From: Octadecabacter dasysiphoniae
GTDB lineage: Bacteria > Pseudomonadota > Alphaproteobacteria > Rhodobacterales > Rhodobacteraceae
NCBI RefSeq assembly: GCF_021532615.1
Contig: NZ_JAKGAQ010000002.1
Span: forward strand, 906,501 to 970,500
Length of the DNA stretch: 64,000 nt
Direction: 5' to 3'
The translations under genes and the position numbers were made by a program. Of this stretch, positions 35,722-43,662 are shown piece after piece. The notes under the pieces are model-generated. The model was not told where the DNA came from. It saw nothing but the letters and a program-made list of their open reading frames with translations, and searched no databases. Within the stretch, counting starts at the first letter, position 1, and each line of letters starts with the position of its first letter.

Positions 35722-37101
35722 ATGCCGCTGACATTTTCCGCCCCGACGCCCGATGCGATTCCATTGATTGCCGTTCATTCGGACACCGTGGACGCCACAT
35801 TGGCGAACCTGCCCAACGCCGCTGCCGACTGGTTGCGCACGATGGGGTTCAAAGCGGGAATTGGCGCCTGTGCAGTGTTGCCCAATCCTGACGGGTCAAT
35901 CAAAGCGGCCTACGTCGGTCTTGGCGAAAAAGGGCAAAAGCGCGTGCGTTTCGCTGTGGCGGCGGGGGCGGCGAAGTTACCCGCAGGAACCTACGCGTTA
36001 GACACGGTTCAAACAGGTGCGGCGCTGGACGAAGCTGCGTTAGGGCTGTTGTTGTCTGGCTATCGGTTTGATCGCTACAAAGCTGCGGCCGCCGCGAAAC
36101 AAGCCTTTGTTGCACCACCGGGTGTAGACGCCGCGCGGATCGAAGCAATGGTCGCTGGCGAATGCCTGAGCCGCGATTTGATCAACACGCCCGCGTCCGA
36201 CATGGGACCGGACGAATTGGAAAAGGCGGCACAGTCTTTGGCACAGGCCCACGGAGCGGCCTGTTCTGTGATCCTTGGTGATGACCTTCTTGAACAGAAC
36301 TTTCCATTGATCCACACGGTTGGGCGTGCATCACCGCGCACACCGCGTTTGATTGATATGACATGGGGCAACACGGGCCCTGCGCTGACGCTTGTTGGTA
36401 AGGGTGTGTGTTTTGATACCGGTGGCTTGAACCTCAAACCCGGCGCGTCGATGGGGTTGATGAAAAAGGACATGGGCGGTGCGGCGACTGTTTTGGGGCT
36501 GGCGCACATGATCATGGCGTTGAAGCTGGATTTGCGGTTGCGGGTGCTGATCCCCGCCGTCGAAAATTCAGTCGACGGGTCCGCGTTTCGCCCCGGCGAT
36601 GTGTTGAACAGCCGCAAAGGGCTGACGGTTGAGGTCAATAACACCGATGCCGAAGGGCGATTGGTGCTGGCAGATGCCTTGGCGCTGGCGGACGAAGATA
36701 AGCCCGATTGCATTATTTCAATGGCGACGCTGACGGGTGCTGCGCGGGTTGCTGTCGGTCCCGATCTTTCGCCATTTTATACAACCGATGATGCGATGGC
36801 GCGGGTGTTGCCGCAGGCCGCATCTGAAATGGCTGATCCGGTCTGGCAGATGCCGTTTCACGATGCCTATGAAAGCATGATCGAACCGCAAATCGCGGAC
36901 CTCGATAATGCGCCGTCTGGCGGGTTTGCGGGGTCTATTACCGCCGCGCTTTTCCTGCGCCGTTTTGTAACTGAAACGCCCTATACGCATTTTGACATTT
37001 ACGGCTGGAACCCTGTTGCCGCCCCGGCACGGCCCAAAGGTGGTGCGGGTATGGGCGCGCGCGCTGTGCTGGCCGCACTGCCTGAAGTCTTGGGATTATG
37101 A
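35722..37101 (+). CDS. leucyl aminopeptidase family (M17) peptidase
   Basis: 459-residue cytoplasmic metallo-aminopeptidase. The metal-binding core is complete: LVGKGVCFDTGGLNLKPG, MKKDMGGAATVLGL, the signature VEVNNTDAEGRLVLADAL, and TLTGAARVAVG. GECLSRDLINTPASDMGP opens the catalytic domain at about residue 155. The N-terminal domain is shorter than in PepA, like PepB-type members of Alphaproteobacteria. ATG at 35722 after GAGAGG. It overlaps the NlpC/P60 gene by four bases (ATGA); the two probably recycle peptidoglycan or other peptides together. Confidence 0.93.
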   Translation: MPLTFSAPTPDAIPLIAVHSDTVDATLANLPNAAADWLRTMGFKAGIGACAVLPNPDGSIKAAYVGLGEKGQKRVRFAVAAGAAKLPAGTYALDTVQTGAALDEAALGLLLSGYRFDRYKAAAAAKQAFVAPPGVDAARIEAMVAGECLSRDLINTPASDMGPDELEKAAQSLAQAHGAACSVILGDDLLEQNFPLIHTVGRASPRTPRLIDMTWGNTGPALTLVGKGVCFDTGGLNLKPGASMGLMKKDMGGAATVLGLAHMIMALKLDLRLRVLIPAVENSVDGSAFRPGDVLNSRKGLTVEVNNTDAEGRLVLADALALADEDKPDCIISMATLTGAARVAVGPDLSPFYTTDDAMARVLPQAASEMADPVWQMPFHDAYESMIEPQIADLDNAPSGGFAGSITAALFLRRFVTETPYTHFDIYGWNPVAAPARPKGGAGMGARAVLAALPEVLGL

Positions 37102-37925
37102 GCGATCGCCGCCTTACCCCGGCCAACGGCTTTGTCGCGGCCAGTCATCTGAAGGGTCAAGTGGAAGCTGAGGTTTTCACAGATGGCATGCCTGCGTCCA
37201 TCGGCCAGGTTATTGTGGATTTGTGTGCTGCACCGTCCGGAAAACGAGACCGGCAATTGCTGCTCGGGGCGGTTGTTACCGTTTATGATCGGCGCGATGG
37301 CTGGGCCTTTATCCAGTCCAAACGCGATGGATATGTTGGCTATGTCAAAGAAGCATCGCTGACTGAACCTGCCGTTACGACCCACCGTGTCAGCACCCCT
37401 GCGACCCATGCTTATGCCACCGAAAGTTTCAAGGCGCCGAACCTTTTGCACCTGCCATTTGGCGCGGAAGTTGTGGTAATTGATGAACGTCACAAGTTTT
37501 TTGAAACCCCCCACGGATTTATCCCCAAAAAGCATCTGCGCCCCTTGGCTCAGATGTTTACGGATCCCGCCACCGTCGCGCAGCTGTTCTTTGGTGTTCC
37601 GTATTTGTGGGGCGGAAATTCCGGTCTTGGCATTGATTGTTCCGGGCTGGTTCAGGCGGCATATCATGCCTGTGGACATATCTGCCCCGGCGATAGTGAC
37701 ATGCAATGCGATAGCTTTGGCATGCTATTGCCCGAGGATGCGGCGTTGCATCGCGGTGATCTGATTTTTTGGAAAGGGCATGTTGGCATGATGGTGGACG
37801 GCGAAACGATGATCCACGCAAACGCGCATCACATGGCTGTCGTCTACGAAGGCCTTACGCAGGCAACGTTGCGCATTAAGGCGCAGGGCGACGGTGAAAT
37901 TTTGGCGCGTCGTCGCGTGCCTTAG
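37098..37925 (+). CDS. NlpC/P60 family cell-wall hydrolase
   Basis: 275-residue C40 cysteine peptidase that cleaves D-Glu-DAP type bonds. Two SH3b-like domains fill about 30-150 (LLGAVVTVYDRRDGWAFIQS, LPFGAEVVVIDERHKFF). The catalytic domain carries the cysteine in GLGIDCSGLVQAAYHACG, the histidine in GHVGMMVDGETMIH and a third polar residue in NAHH. No signal peptide is visible, so it may act on imported muropeptides in the cytoplasm. Translationally coupled to the upstream M17 peptidase. Confidence 0.92.
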   Translation: MSDRRLTPANGFVAASHLKGQVEAEVFTDGMPASIGQVIVDLCAAPSGKRDRQLLLGAVVTVYDRRDGWAFIQSKRDGYVGYVKEASLTEPAVTTHRVSTPATHAYATESFKAPNLLHLPFGAEVVVIDERHKFFETPHGFIPKKHLRPLAQMFTDPATVAQLFFGVPYLWGGNSGLGIDCSGLVQAAYHACGHICPGDSDMQCDSFGMLLPEDAALHRGDLIFWKGHVGMMVDGETMIHANAHHMAVVYEGLTQATLRIKAQGDGEILARRRVP

Positions 37926-38257
37926 TCGATTGCGCGGATCAGTTTTCTTTCTAAGACCCGCAACACCTGACGCAGATCGTTCCCGCGTTTGAGGATCTGC
38001 CCCTCCATCCCGATGACGACATACTGTCCTTGCTTCATCCGCAGGCTTGGGCGTTTTTCGATGCGGTACATCGGATGTTCCGCAGTGCGACGAAACACGG
38101 AAAATACCGCGACGTCCTTAAGGTGCGAAATCCCGTAATCGCGCCATTCACCTGCCGCAACGAACCGTCCGTACAGGGACAAGATCATATTCAATTCGGT
38201 GCGGTGAAATGCGGTTTGCGCGGGCGCTGGGCCGGGGAAAGGCGTGGGTGCGTTCAT
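37922..38257 (-). CDS. DUF2794 family protein
   Basis: 111-residue protein starting MNAPTPFPGPAPAQTAFHRT. The segment ELNMILSLYGRFVAAGEWRD, YGISHLKDVAVFSVFRRTAE, and YRIEKRPSLRMKQGQYVVI are the hallmarks of DUF2794, found widely in Alphaproteobacteria. Function unknown. The stop overlaps that of the convergent NlpC/P60 gene. Start chosen by family; no clear RBS. Confidence 0.88.
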   Translation of the reverse strand: MNAPTPFPGPAPAQTAFHRTELNMILSLYGRFVAAGEWRDYGISHLKDVAVFSVFRRTAEHPMYRIEKRPSLRMKQGQYVVIGMEGQILKRGNDLRQVLRVLERKLIRAID

Positions 38258-38439
38258 GCCAACAGATTTGCGCTGATTGCCGGGCAAATCAACCCCAACG
38301 ATCGACGCCGCTAAATCACCGCGGGGTGCGCGTACTCTGGCCACAATCAACCGTCATTGCATCCTTATCGACAGTCACCCCGAAGGCGCATCTTTAGCCC
38401 CCACCCAGTGTGCGCCTTTGGGGTGACGTCGTAATTCCC

Positions 38440-38736
38440 CTAAGAACAGTTAATTGATGTGATCCGGCTGTCTTGACCGATGTTGAAATTGATACGTTCC
38501 GGTCTGAAATCCATTGTCACGGCCTGCCCCGGGCGGATCACGCGCACCTGATCAAGGATCATGACGCGTTCCAACGCTGTCACATCTTGGCCGACCAGCG
38601 ATGCGTATTGGTTCGCGTTGCAGGTATCTTCGGCGATCGAAGGCAATACCGGGTCGCTGGACGTATCGGAGGATGGAAAGGCACCCCCGCACGCGGCGAG
38701 GAACACAAACGGGGCAATCGCGAACAGTTTTCTCAT
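38440..38736 (-). CDS. I78 family peptidase-inhibitor-like lipoprotein
   Basis: 98 residues with a lipoprotein signal (MRKLFAIAPFVFLAACGG; lipobox LAAC). DTCNANQYASLVGQDVTALE, VRVIRPGQAVTMDFRPERIN and the final disulfide partner (SINCS) match the inhibitor I78 family, small periplasmic proteins that may block serine proteases. Short gene close to frmA on the opposite strand. Confidence 0.85.
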   Translation of the reverse strand: MRKLFAIAPFVFLAACGGAFPSSDTSSDPVLPSIAEDTCNANQYASLVGQDVTALERVMILDQVRVIRPGQAVTMDFRPERINFNIGQDSRITSINCS

Positions 38737-38836
38737 GGTAAGACTATCGGGCGGTGTGACGTGTGTTGCAACACTAGGGATTGCATGGGGCCATCGCTTG
38801 TCGCAGTTTGGCGGTGAAATTTGCAGGAGACTATCC

Positions 38837-39949
38837 ATGAGAACGCGCGCCGCAGTTGCCATTCAAGCAGGCAAACCCCTTGAAGTGATGGAGGTCAATC
38901 TGGATGGCCCGCGTGAGGGTGAAGTTTTGGTTGAGATGAAAGCCACAGGCATTTGCCATACAGACGAATTTACGCTGTCGGGTGCTGATCCCGAAGGGCT
39001 GTTCCCCGCCATCCTTGGCCATGAGGGCGCAGGCGTGGTTGTTGATGTCGGCCCCGGTGTGACAAGTCTAAAAAAAGGGGATCACGTGATCCCGCTTTAC
39101 ACGCCGGAATGTCGCGAGTGCGAATACTGCCTGAACCCGAAAACAAACCTGTGCCAGTCCATCCGCAGCACCCAAGGCGCGGGCCTGATGCCTGATGGCA
39201 CATCACGTTTTTCCACGTTGGATGGTGATCCGATCCTGCACTACATGGGCTGTTCGACCTTCGCCAATCACACGGTCTTGCCCGAAATCGCGCTGGCCAA
39301 AGTTCGCGAAGACGCGCCGTTCGATAAAATTTGCTACATCGGCTGTGGTGTCACGACGGGTATTGGCGCGGTGATCAACACGGCCAAGGTTGAAATTGGC
39401 AGCACCGCGATTGTCTTTGGTTTGGGTGGCATTGGCTTGAACGTCATCCAAGGGCTTCGCCTTGCGGGGGCCGACCAGATTGTTGGCGTGGATATCAACC
39501 CGTCCAAAGTCGAAATGGCGACGCGGTTCGGCATGACCGATTTCGTGAACCCCAAAGAAGTTGACGGTGATTTGGTGGCATACCTTGTTGCGCTGACAGG
39601 TGGTGGTGCGGATTACACGTTTGACGCTACTGGCAACACAGATGTGATGCGCACCGCGTTGGAATCGGCGCACAAAGGTTGGGGCGAAAGCATTATCATT
39701 GGTGTCGCTGCGGCGGGTGCCGAAATTTCCACCCGTCCGTTTCAGCTTGTCACGGGGCGCAGCTGGCGTGGTACGGCCTTTGGCGGCGCACGCGGGCGCA
39801 CCGACGTTCCCCAGATTGTCGATTGGTACATGGATGGCAAGATTGAGATCGACCCGATGATCACCCACACAATGGGCCTTGATGACATCAACAAAGGGTT
39901 CGATCTGATGCACGCGGGCGAAAGCATCCGCTCGGTCGTGCTGTACTAA
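38837..39949 (+). CDS. frmA: S-(hydroxymethyl)glutathione dehydrogenase (class III ADH)
   Basis: 370-residue zinc alcohol dehydrogenase that oxidises S-hydroxymethylglutathione, the formaldehyde-glutathione adduct. Catalytic zinc: GICHTDEF and GHEGAG; structural zinc: CRECEYCLNPKTNLC. YIGCGVTTGIGAVINTAKV and the NAD site VFGLGGIGLNVIQG follow. TSRFS and GRSWRGTAFGGARGR are class III features. The ATG at 38837 follows AGGAG. A terminator follows. The next step, fghA, lies 3.7 kb downstream with unrelated genes between. Confidence 0.96.
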   Translation: MRTRAAVAIQAGKPLEVMEVNLDGPREGEVLVEMKATGICHTDEFTLSGADPEGLFPAILGHEGAGVVVDVGPGVTSLKKGDHVIPLYTPECRECEYCLNPKTNLCQSIRSTQGAGLMPDGTSRFSTLDGDPILHYMGCSTFANHTVLPEIALAKVREDAPFDKICYIGCGVTTGIGAVINTAKVEIGSTAIVFGLGGIGLNVIQGLRLAGADQIVGVDINPSKVEMATRFGMTDFVNPKEVDGDLVAYLVALTGGGADYTFDATGNTDVMRTALESAHKGWGESIIIGVAAAGAEISTRPFQLVTGRSWRGTAFGGARGRTDVPQIVDWYMDGKIEIDPMITHTMGLDDINKGFDLMHAGESIRSVVLY

Positions 39950-39967
39950 TCACGGTTCCACGAACAG

Positions 39968-40003
39968 GCCCAGTCTGACGCGCAAGCGTAGGCTGGGCTT
40001 TTT
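39968..40003 (+). terminator. terminator after frmA
   Basis: Interrupted stem starting GCCCAG / CTGGGC (39968-39973 with 39993-39998) with an inner ACGC-GCAA-GCGT part, followed by TTTTT. It also lies just past the stop of the convergent TetR gene. Confidence 0.85.
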
Positions 40004-40005
40004 CG

Positions 40006-40623
40006 TTAAGCTGCGTAGCGCGCTAGAAATGTCTCAACGGCGCCGGTGACGATCCGCTTTTTCTGCGCCTCGTCAAAAGATTTATCCATGCTGAAGACCA
40101 TACGCGGGAACAGGTCGGCCTTGCATAACTCGCTGAACTGATCCGCGGCGAGCTTGATGTCGTCAATCGCAAGCTCGCCGCGCGACATCGCGCATTCAAG
40201 AAACGCGATCAATTTGGCCTGAACCAAGGCTGGGCCGCTTTCGTAAAATTCACGGCCCAATTCAGGGAAACGATCGCTTTCTGCGACGCACAGCCGGAAC
40301 ACGCGCTGGCCAAAATCCGATGTGAAAAAGTTCACCATCTGCCATGCGGCTTCAGTCAGAATGTCCCGAACTGGACCTGCATCATCAATGGTTTCCACGG
40401 CGGATTCCGCCTGCCGGATACATTCGGCCTTCGCGACTTCCATGAACAAAAAACGTTTGTCTGGAAAGTAGCTATAGAGAGTGGCCTTGGAGACACCCGC
40501 GGCGCGAGCAATGTCATCAACGCTCGCGCCTTCAAAGCCGTCGGACATAAAGATATCGCGCGCACCTGCCAACACCTGGTCGAACTTGCGCCCGCGCTTC
40601 ACGCCTTGTTGTTCATCAGCCAT
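40006..40623 (-). CDS. TetR family transcriptional regulator
   Basis: 205 residues. The DNA-binding domain covers about 12-60: ILA-type start GARDIFMSDGFEGASVDDIA, then the helix-turn-helix RAAGVSKATLYSYFPDKR. The ligand-binding part resembles the AefR/TetR_C_7 group (WQMVNFFTSDFGQRVFRL, ESDRFPELGREFYESG). Palindromes of the same TAAACTG...GTTTA type lie just upstream (40647-40666) and upstream of the small secreted-peptide gene (40900-40921), so both are probably its targets. Ligand unknown. Confidence 0.92.
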   Translation of the reverse strand: MADEQQGVKRGRKFDQVLAGARDIFMSDGFEGASVDDIARAAGVSKATLYSYFPDKRFLFMEVAKAECIRQAESAVETIDDAGPVRDILTEAAWQMVNFFTSDFGQRVFRLCVAESDRFPELGREFYESGPALVQAKLIAFLECAMSRGELAIDDIKLAADQFSELCKADLFPRMVFSMDKSFDEAQKKRIVTGAVETFLARYAA

Positions 40624-40646
40624 TCATGTTTCTCCCTGTCCGTATT

Positions 40647-40666
40647 CATAAACTGATCTGTTTAGT
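40647..40666. promoter_or_regulatory. operator 2, upstream of tetR
   Basis: TAAACTGATCTGTTTAGT in a 20-bp window that matches operator 1 at 15 of 20 positions. It starts 24 bp before the TetR start codon. Expected role: autoregulation. Confidence 0.7.
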
Positions 40667-40686
40667 ACGGGCAAGGACGGGTGTGG

Positions 40687-40863
40687 TTATCCCTGCGGAA
40701 GGCAGGTCGCAGGGGTGGCCGTTTGGGGCAAGCAATCTTTGCCAACTGTTACGTCGCTGGTCGGCGGAAATGTCAGGTTCGGGATGGAGAACGTGATGCT
40801 GCCCGCATGTGCGGCAGACCCGAGGGCGACAGTTGTAAGCGCGGCAAGAAAGAGGTTTTTCAT
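40687..40863 (-). CDS. 58-residue secreted peptide next to tetR
   Basis: The protein starts with a textbook signal peptide MKNLFLAALTTVALGSAAHA (20 residues) and has a 38-residue mature part, GSITFSIPNLTFPPTSDVTV then GKDCLPQTATPATCLPQG, with two cysteines that could form a disulfide. RBS AAGGA lies about nine bases upstream. A -10 TAATAC (40885-40890) is 17 bp from TGTACA (40908-40913), which is the centre of operator 1, so the TetR protein should block its promoter. It precedes tetR by 63 bp on the same strand. Function unknown; no homologue known to me. Confidence 0.8.
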   Translation of the reverse strand: MKNLFLAALTTVALGSAAHAGSITFSIPNLTFPPTSDVTVGKDCLPQTATPATCLPQG

Positions 40864-40899
40864 CTGTTTGATCCTTCAAGTTTGGTATTACAAACGCTT

Positions 40900-40921
40900 A
40901 ACTAAACTGTACAGTTTAGTT
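40900..40921. promoter_or_regulatory. operator 1, 22-bp perfect palindrome
   Basis: Core TAAACTGTACAGTTTA with perfect symmetry extended to 22 bp. It covers the likely -35 element of the secreted-peptide gene. Related to operator 2 at 40647. TetR-type binding is inferred from size, symmetry and neighbourhood. Confidence 0.8.
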
Positions 40922-40987
40922 TGCAAGTAAAAAGTGAACAGACGAGTTCAGTTTTTTGGCCTTGATATGTCAGGCAGCCTTTCTAGA

Positions 40988-41002
40988 TTAGAACTATTCT
41001 AA
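40988..41002. promoter_or_regulatory. Irr-type ICE box upstream of mbfA
   Basis: TTAGAACTATTCTAA, a perfect palindrome matching the core of the ICE consensus (TTTAGAA-N3-TTCTAAA) bound by the heme-responsive iron regulator Irr. It overlaps a possible -10 (TAGATT at 40984-40989; -35 TTGATA at 40962-40967, spacing 16). mbfA is a known Irr target in Rhizobiales. Confidence 0.8.
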
Positions 41003-41017
41003 GAAAGAGGTTCGACC

Positions 41018-41995
41018 ATGATCCCGGGAATTTCAAATCGTCGCCGTTTCAAAGACCTGTCAGAGCAAGAAGTCCTCGCGCTTGCGATTTCGTCGGAAGA
41101 AGACGATGCGCGCATTTATCGATCCTACGCCGAAAGGTTGCGCGATGATTTTCCAGCGTCCGCCGCGATTTTTGATGGTATGGCCGTTGAGGAAGACGGG
41201 CATCGCGTCCGCCTTATTGATCTGCACCGCGCCCGTTTTGGTGAAACGATCCCGCTGATCCGCCGTGAACATGTTGCGGGCTTTTATGCCCGCCGTCCGG
41301 TTTGGTTGGTCGAAAACCTCAGCCTTGACCGTATCCGCGACGAAGCCCGCCAGATGGAACGGGATGCGCAGTCGTTTTATGAAACCGCGGCCAAATCAAC
41401 GGGCGATGCTGCAACCCGCCAACTTCTGGGGGATTTGGCTGCGGCTGAGGCAGGGCATTCGGACAAGGCGGGGCAGCTTGTTGAAGAACACATCGGGGCG
41501 GATGCTGACGCGGCAGAAAAAGACGCAGCACATCGCCAGTTTGTTTTGACATGGGTGCAACCCGGATTGGCCGGGTTGATGGATGGATCGGTTTCGACGC
41601 TCGCGCCGATCTTTGCTGTGGCTTTTGCCACGCAGGACACATGGACGACGTTTCTTGTCGGTCTGGCCGCTAGTATCGGCGCCGGAATTTCCATGGGGTT
41701 CACAGAAGCCGCAAGCGACGATGGCCAAATCTCTGGCCGTGGGTCCCCGATTAAGCGCGGGTTTGCATCGGGGGTCATGACGACAGTTGGCGGGCTTGGC
41801 CATGCGCTGCCCTATCTGATCACCGATTTTTGGACAGCAACGACCATCGCGATTGCAGTGGTGTTTGTTGAACTTTGGGCCATCGCGTGGATTCAGAACA
41901 AGTATATGGAAACTCCTTTCTTTCGCGCTGCATTGCAGGTCGTCGTCGGGGGTGCGCTTGTGTTGGGGGCAGGGATACTAATCGGCAGCGGCTAG
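41018..41995 (+). CDS. mbfA: membrane-bound ferritin A (ferritin-like/VIT1 fusion)
   Basis: 325 residues. The N-terminal part (about 1-165) is a ferritin-like diiron domain: ISSEEDDARIYRSYAERL, GMAVEEDGHRVRLIDLH, QMERDAQSFYETAAK and LAAAEAGHSDKAGQLVEEH give the Glu/His ligands. The C-terminal part is a VIT1/CCC1-type membrane domain with about five helices (PGLAGLMDGSVSTLAPIF, ASIGAGISMGFTEAASDDG). In Bradyrhizobium and Agrobacterium MbfA exports iron and protects against peroxide and is repressed by Irr. An ICE box 16 bp upstream of the ATG fits that control. Confidence 0.93.
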   Translation: MIPGISNRRRFKDLSEQEVLALAISSEEDDARIYRSYAERLRDDFPASAAIFDGMAVEEDGHRVRLIDLHRARFGETIPLIRREHVAGFYARRPVWLVENLSLDRIRDEARQMERDAQSFYETAAKSTGDAATRQLLGDLAAAEAGHSDKAGQLVEEHIGADADAAEKDAAHRQFVLTWVQPGLAGLMDGSVSTLAPIFAVAFATQDTWTTFLVGLAASIGAGISMGFTEAASDDGQISGRGSPIKRGFASGVMTTVGGLGHALPYLITDFWTATTIAIAVVFVELWAIAWIQNKYMETPFFRAALQVVVGGALVLGAGILIGSG

Positions 41996-42034
41996 AGGCT
42001 GTTGCGCCAGCAAACAGGGTGCTAAGCCTGTGCA

Positions 42035-42967
42035 ATGTTGGATATCTTTCTTCAAACGCTGCCGTTCTTTGCGCTGATCGGGCTGGGCTACGGTGCGGGG
42101 CGCACGGGCTTTTTCACACCCGAAGCGACGGCGTATCTGACGAAGTTCGTGTTCTATTTTGCCTTGTCTGCGATGTTGTTCCGTTTTTCGGCTAATTTGG
42201 CGATTGCCGATATCCTCGATTGGCCGTTCGTGTTCGCCTATCTTTGGGGCACGCTGTTTGTCTATCTGATCGCGACAGGTGTGGCATTGTTGCGCAAACG
42301 TGGCATTGAAGAAGCCGCAGTCGAAGCGCAGTGTGCTGTCATCGGCAACGTCGGGTTCCTCGGTATTCCGATGTTGGTTTTGTTGTTGGGCGAACGCGCC
42401 ATCGGGCCGGTGATGCTGGTCCTGGCCGTTGATCTGATTGTGTTCGGGTCGCTGATCGTGATTCTGATTACGGGGTCGCGTGACGGGCGAATGTCGATTG
42501 GCGTCTTGCGCACCGTCGGGATTGGCCTGTTGAAAAACCCGATGATCGTATCAATTTCGCTGGGTTTGATCGTGTCTGGCTTTGGTGTGCCGATCCCGAA
42601 ACCTGCCAACGAATTTCTATCGATCCTCGGGGCTGCTGCTACGCCGGGGGCCTTGTTTGCGATTGGTGCATCTCTTGCCACCAAATCGGCGGAAAAGATC
42701 GCCGTTGCCGGATGGCTGTCGTTTGCCAAACTGGTATTGCACCCTGCCGCCGTCGCCTTCGCGGCCCTCGTTATGCTGCCCGTTGATCCCTATGCAGCGG
42801 GTGTGATGATTGCCGCTGCTGCCTTGCCTGTCGCTGGAAATGTCTACATTCTCGCGCAACATTACGGGGTGGCGCCCGCGCGCGTTTCAGCCTCCATTCT
42901 TATCTCAACAGCTGTAAGCGTCTTTACCGTTTCTGCCGTCATCGCCCTGATTGAAAGTTTGACATGA
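42035..42967 (+). CDS. AEC family transporter
   Basis: 310-residue inner-membrane carrier of the auxin efflux carrier family, about ten helices in two halves. FFALIGLGYGAGRTGFF at the N-terminus and VIGNVGFLGIPMLVLLLGE, the central proline-bearing motif, are characteristic, as is FAIGASLATKSAEK. Probable dicarboxylate or amino-acid exporter; substrate unknown. First gene of a run of seven tightly linked plus-strand genes; the next start overlaps its stop (ATGA). Confidence 0.9.
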   Translation: MLDIFLQTLPFFALIGLGYGAGRTGFFTPEATAYLTKFVFYFALSAMLFRFSANLAIADILDWPFVFAYLWGTLFVYLIATGVALLRKRGIEEAAVEAQCAVIGNVGFLGIPMLVLLLGERAIGPVMLVLAVDLIVFGSLIVILITGSRDGRMSIGVLRTVGIGLLKNPMIVSISLGLIVSGFGVPIPKPANEFLSILGAAATPGALFAIGASLATKSAEKIAVAGWLSFAKLVLHPAAVAFAALVMLPVDPYAAGVMIAAAALPVAGNVYILAQHYGVAPARVSASILISTAVSVFTVSAVIALIESLT

Positions 42968-43662
42968 CCGACCAGACCCCACCCGAATATCAAGCCTTGG
43001 CCCTGCCGGATCGTGCTGATTATGACGATGCCCACATGCTGCGCGAGGCCGAAGAATTCTACGCACACATCAAAACCCGTCATTCGATCCGCGACTACAG
43101 TACGCGCGCTGTCCCCAAAGAGGTGATCGAGGCTTGTATTCACGCCGCCGGAACAGCACCCAGTGGCGCAAACCAGCAGCCGTGGCATTTCGTGGCCATT
43201 CGCAATCCAAAGATGAAATCCCAGGTCCGCGCTGCGGCTGAGGAAGAAGAAGAAAAATTCTATGATGGTGGCGGTGGGGATGCGTGGCTAAAGGCGCTTG
43301 AACCGATTGGAACGGATGCGTCAAAGCCCCATTTGGACATCGCGCCGTGGCTGATCGTCGTGTTTGCACAACGTTGGGGCTATCGCGACGGTGAACGGAT
43401 CAAACATTACTACGTCCCCGAAAGTGTCGGGATCGCGACGGGCATGTTGATCACGGCGCTGCACACCGCTGGCCTGTCTTGTTTGACGCACACACCCAAC
43501 CCGATGAAATTTTTGAATGAACTATGCCGCCGCCCCGAAAACGAAAAACCGATTATGATCCTTGCCGTGGGCCATCCGGCCGAAACAGCGACGGTGCCTG
43601 CAGTGGCGAAGAAAAAGAAACCGTTGGATGAAATCCTGACGATCTATGACGGAGACATGTGA
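42964..43662 (+). CDS. iodotyrosine-deiodinase-like nitroreductase
   Basis: 232-residue FMN protein. FMN-binding RHSIRDYSTRAVP and GTAPSGANQQPWHFVAI lie at about 39-79. The segment AAEEEEEKFYDGGGGDAWL, the SVGIATGMLITALHTAGLSC helix, THTPNPMKFLNELCRRPENE and the ending ATVPAVAKKKKPLDEI strongly recall animal iodotyrosine deiodinase (IYD) and its bacterial homologues, which reductively remove halogens from tyrosine. Coupled to the AEC carrier (ATGA) and to fghA (TGATG). The substrate is inferred from family resemblance only. Confidence 0.85.
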   Translation: MTDQTPPEYQALALPDRADYDDAHMLREAEEFYAHIKTRHSIRDYSTRAVPKEVIEACIHAAGTAPSGANQQPWHFVAIRNPKMKSQVRAAAEEEEEKFYDGGGGDAWLKALEPIGTDASKPHLDIAPWLIVVFAQRWGYRDGERIKHYYVPESVGIATGMLITALHTAGLSCLTHTPNPMKFLNELCRRPENEKPIMILAVGHPAETATVPAVAKKKKPLDEILTIYDGDM

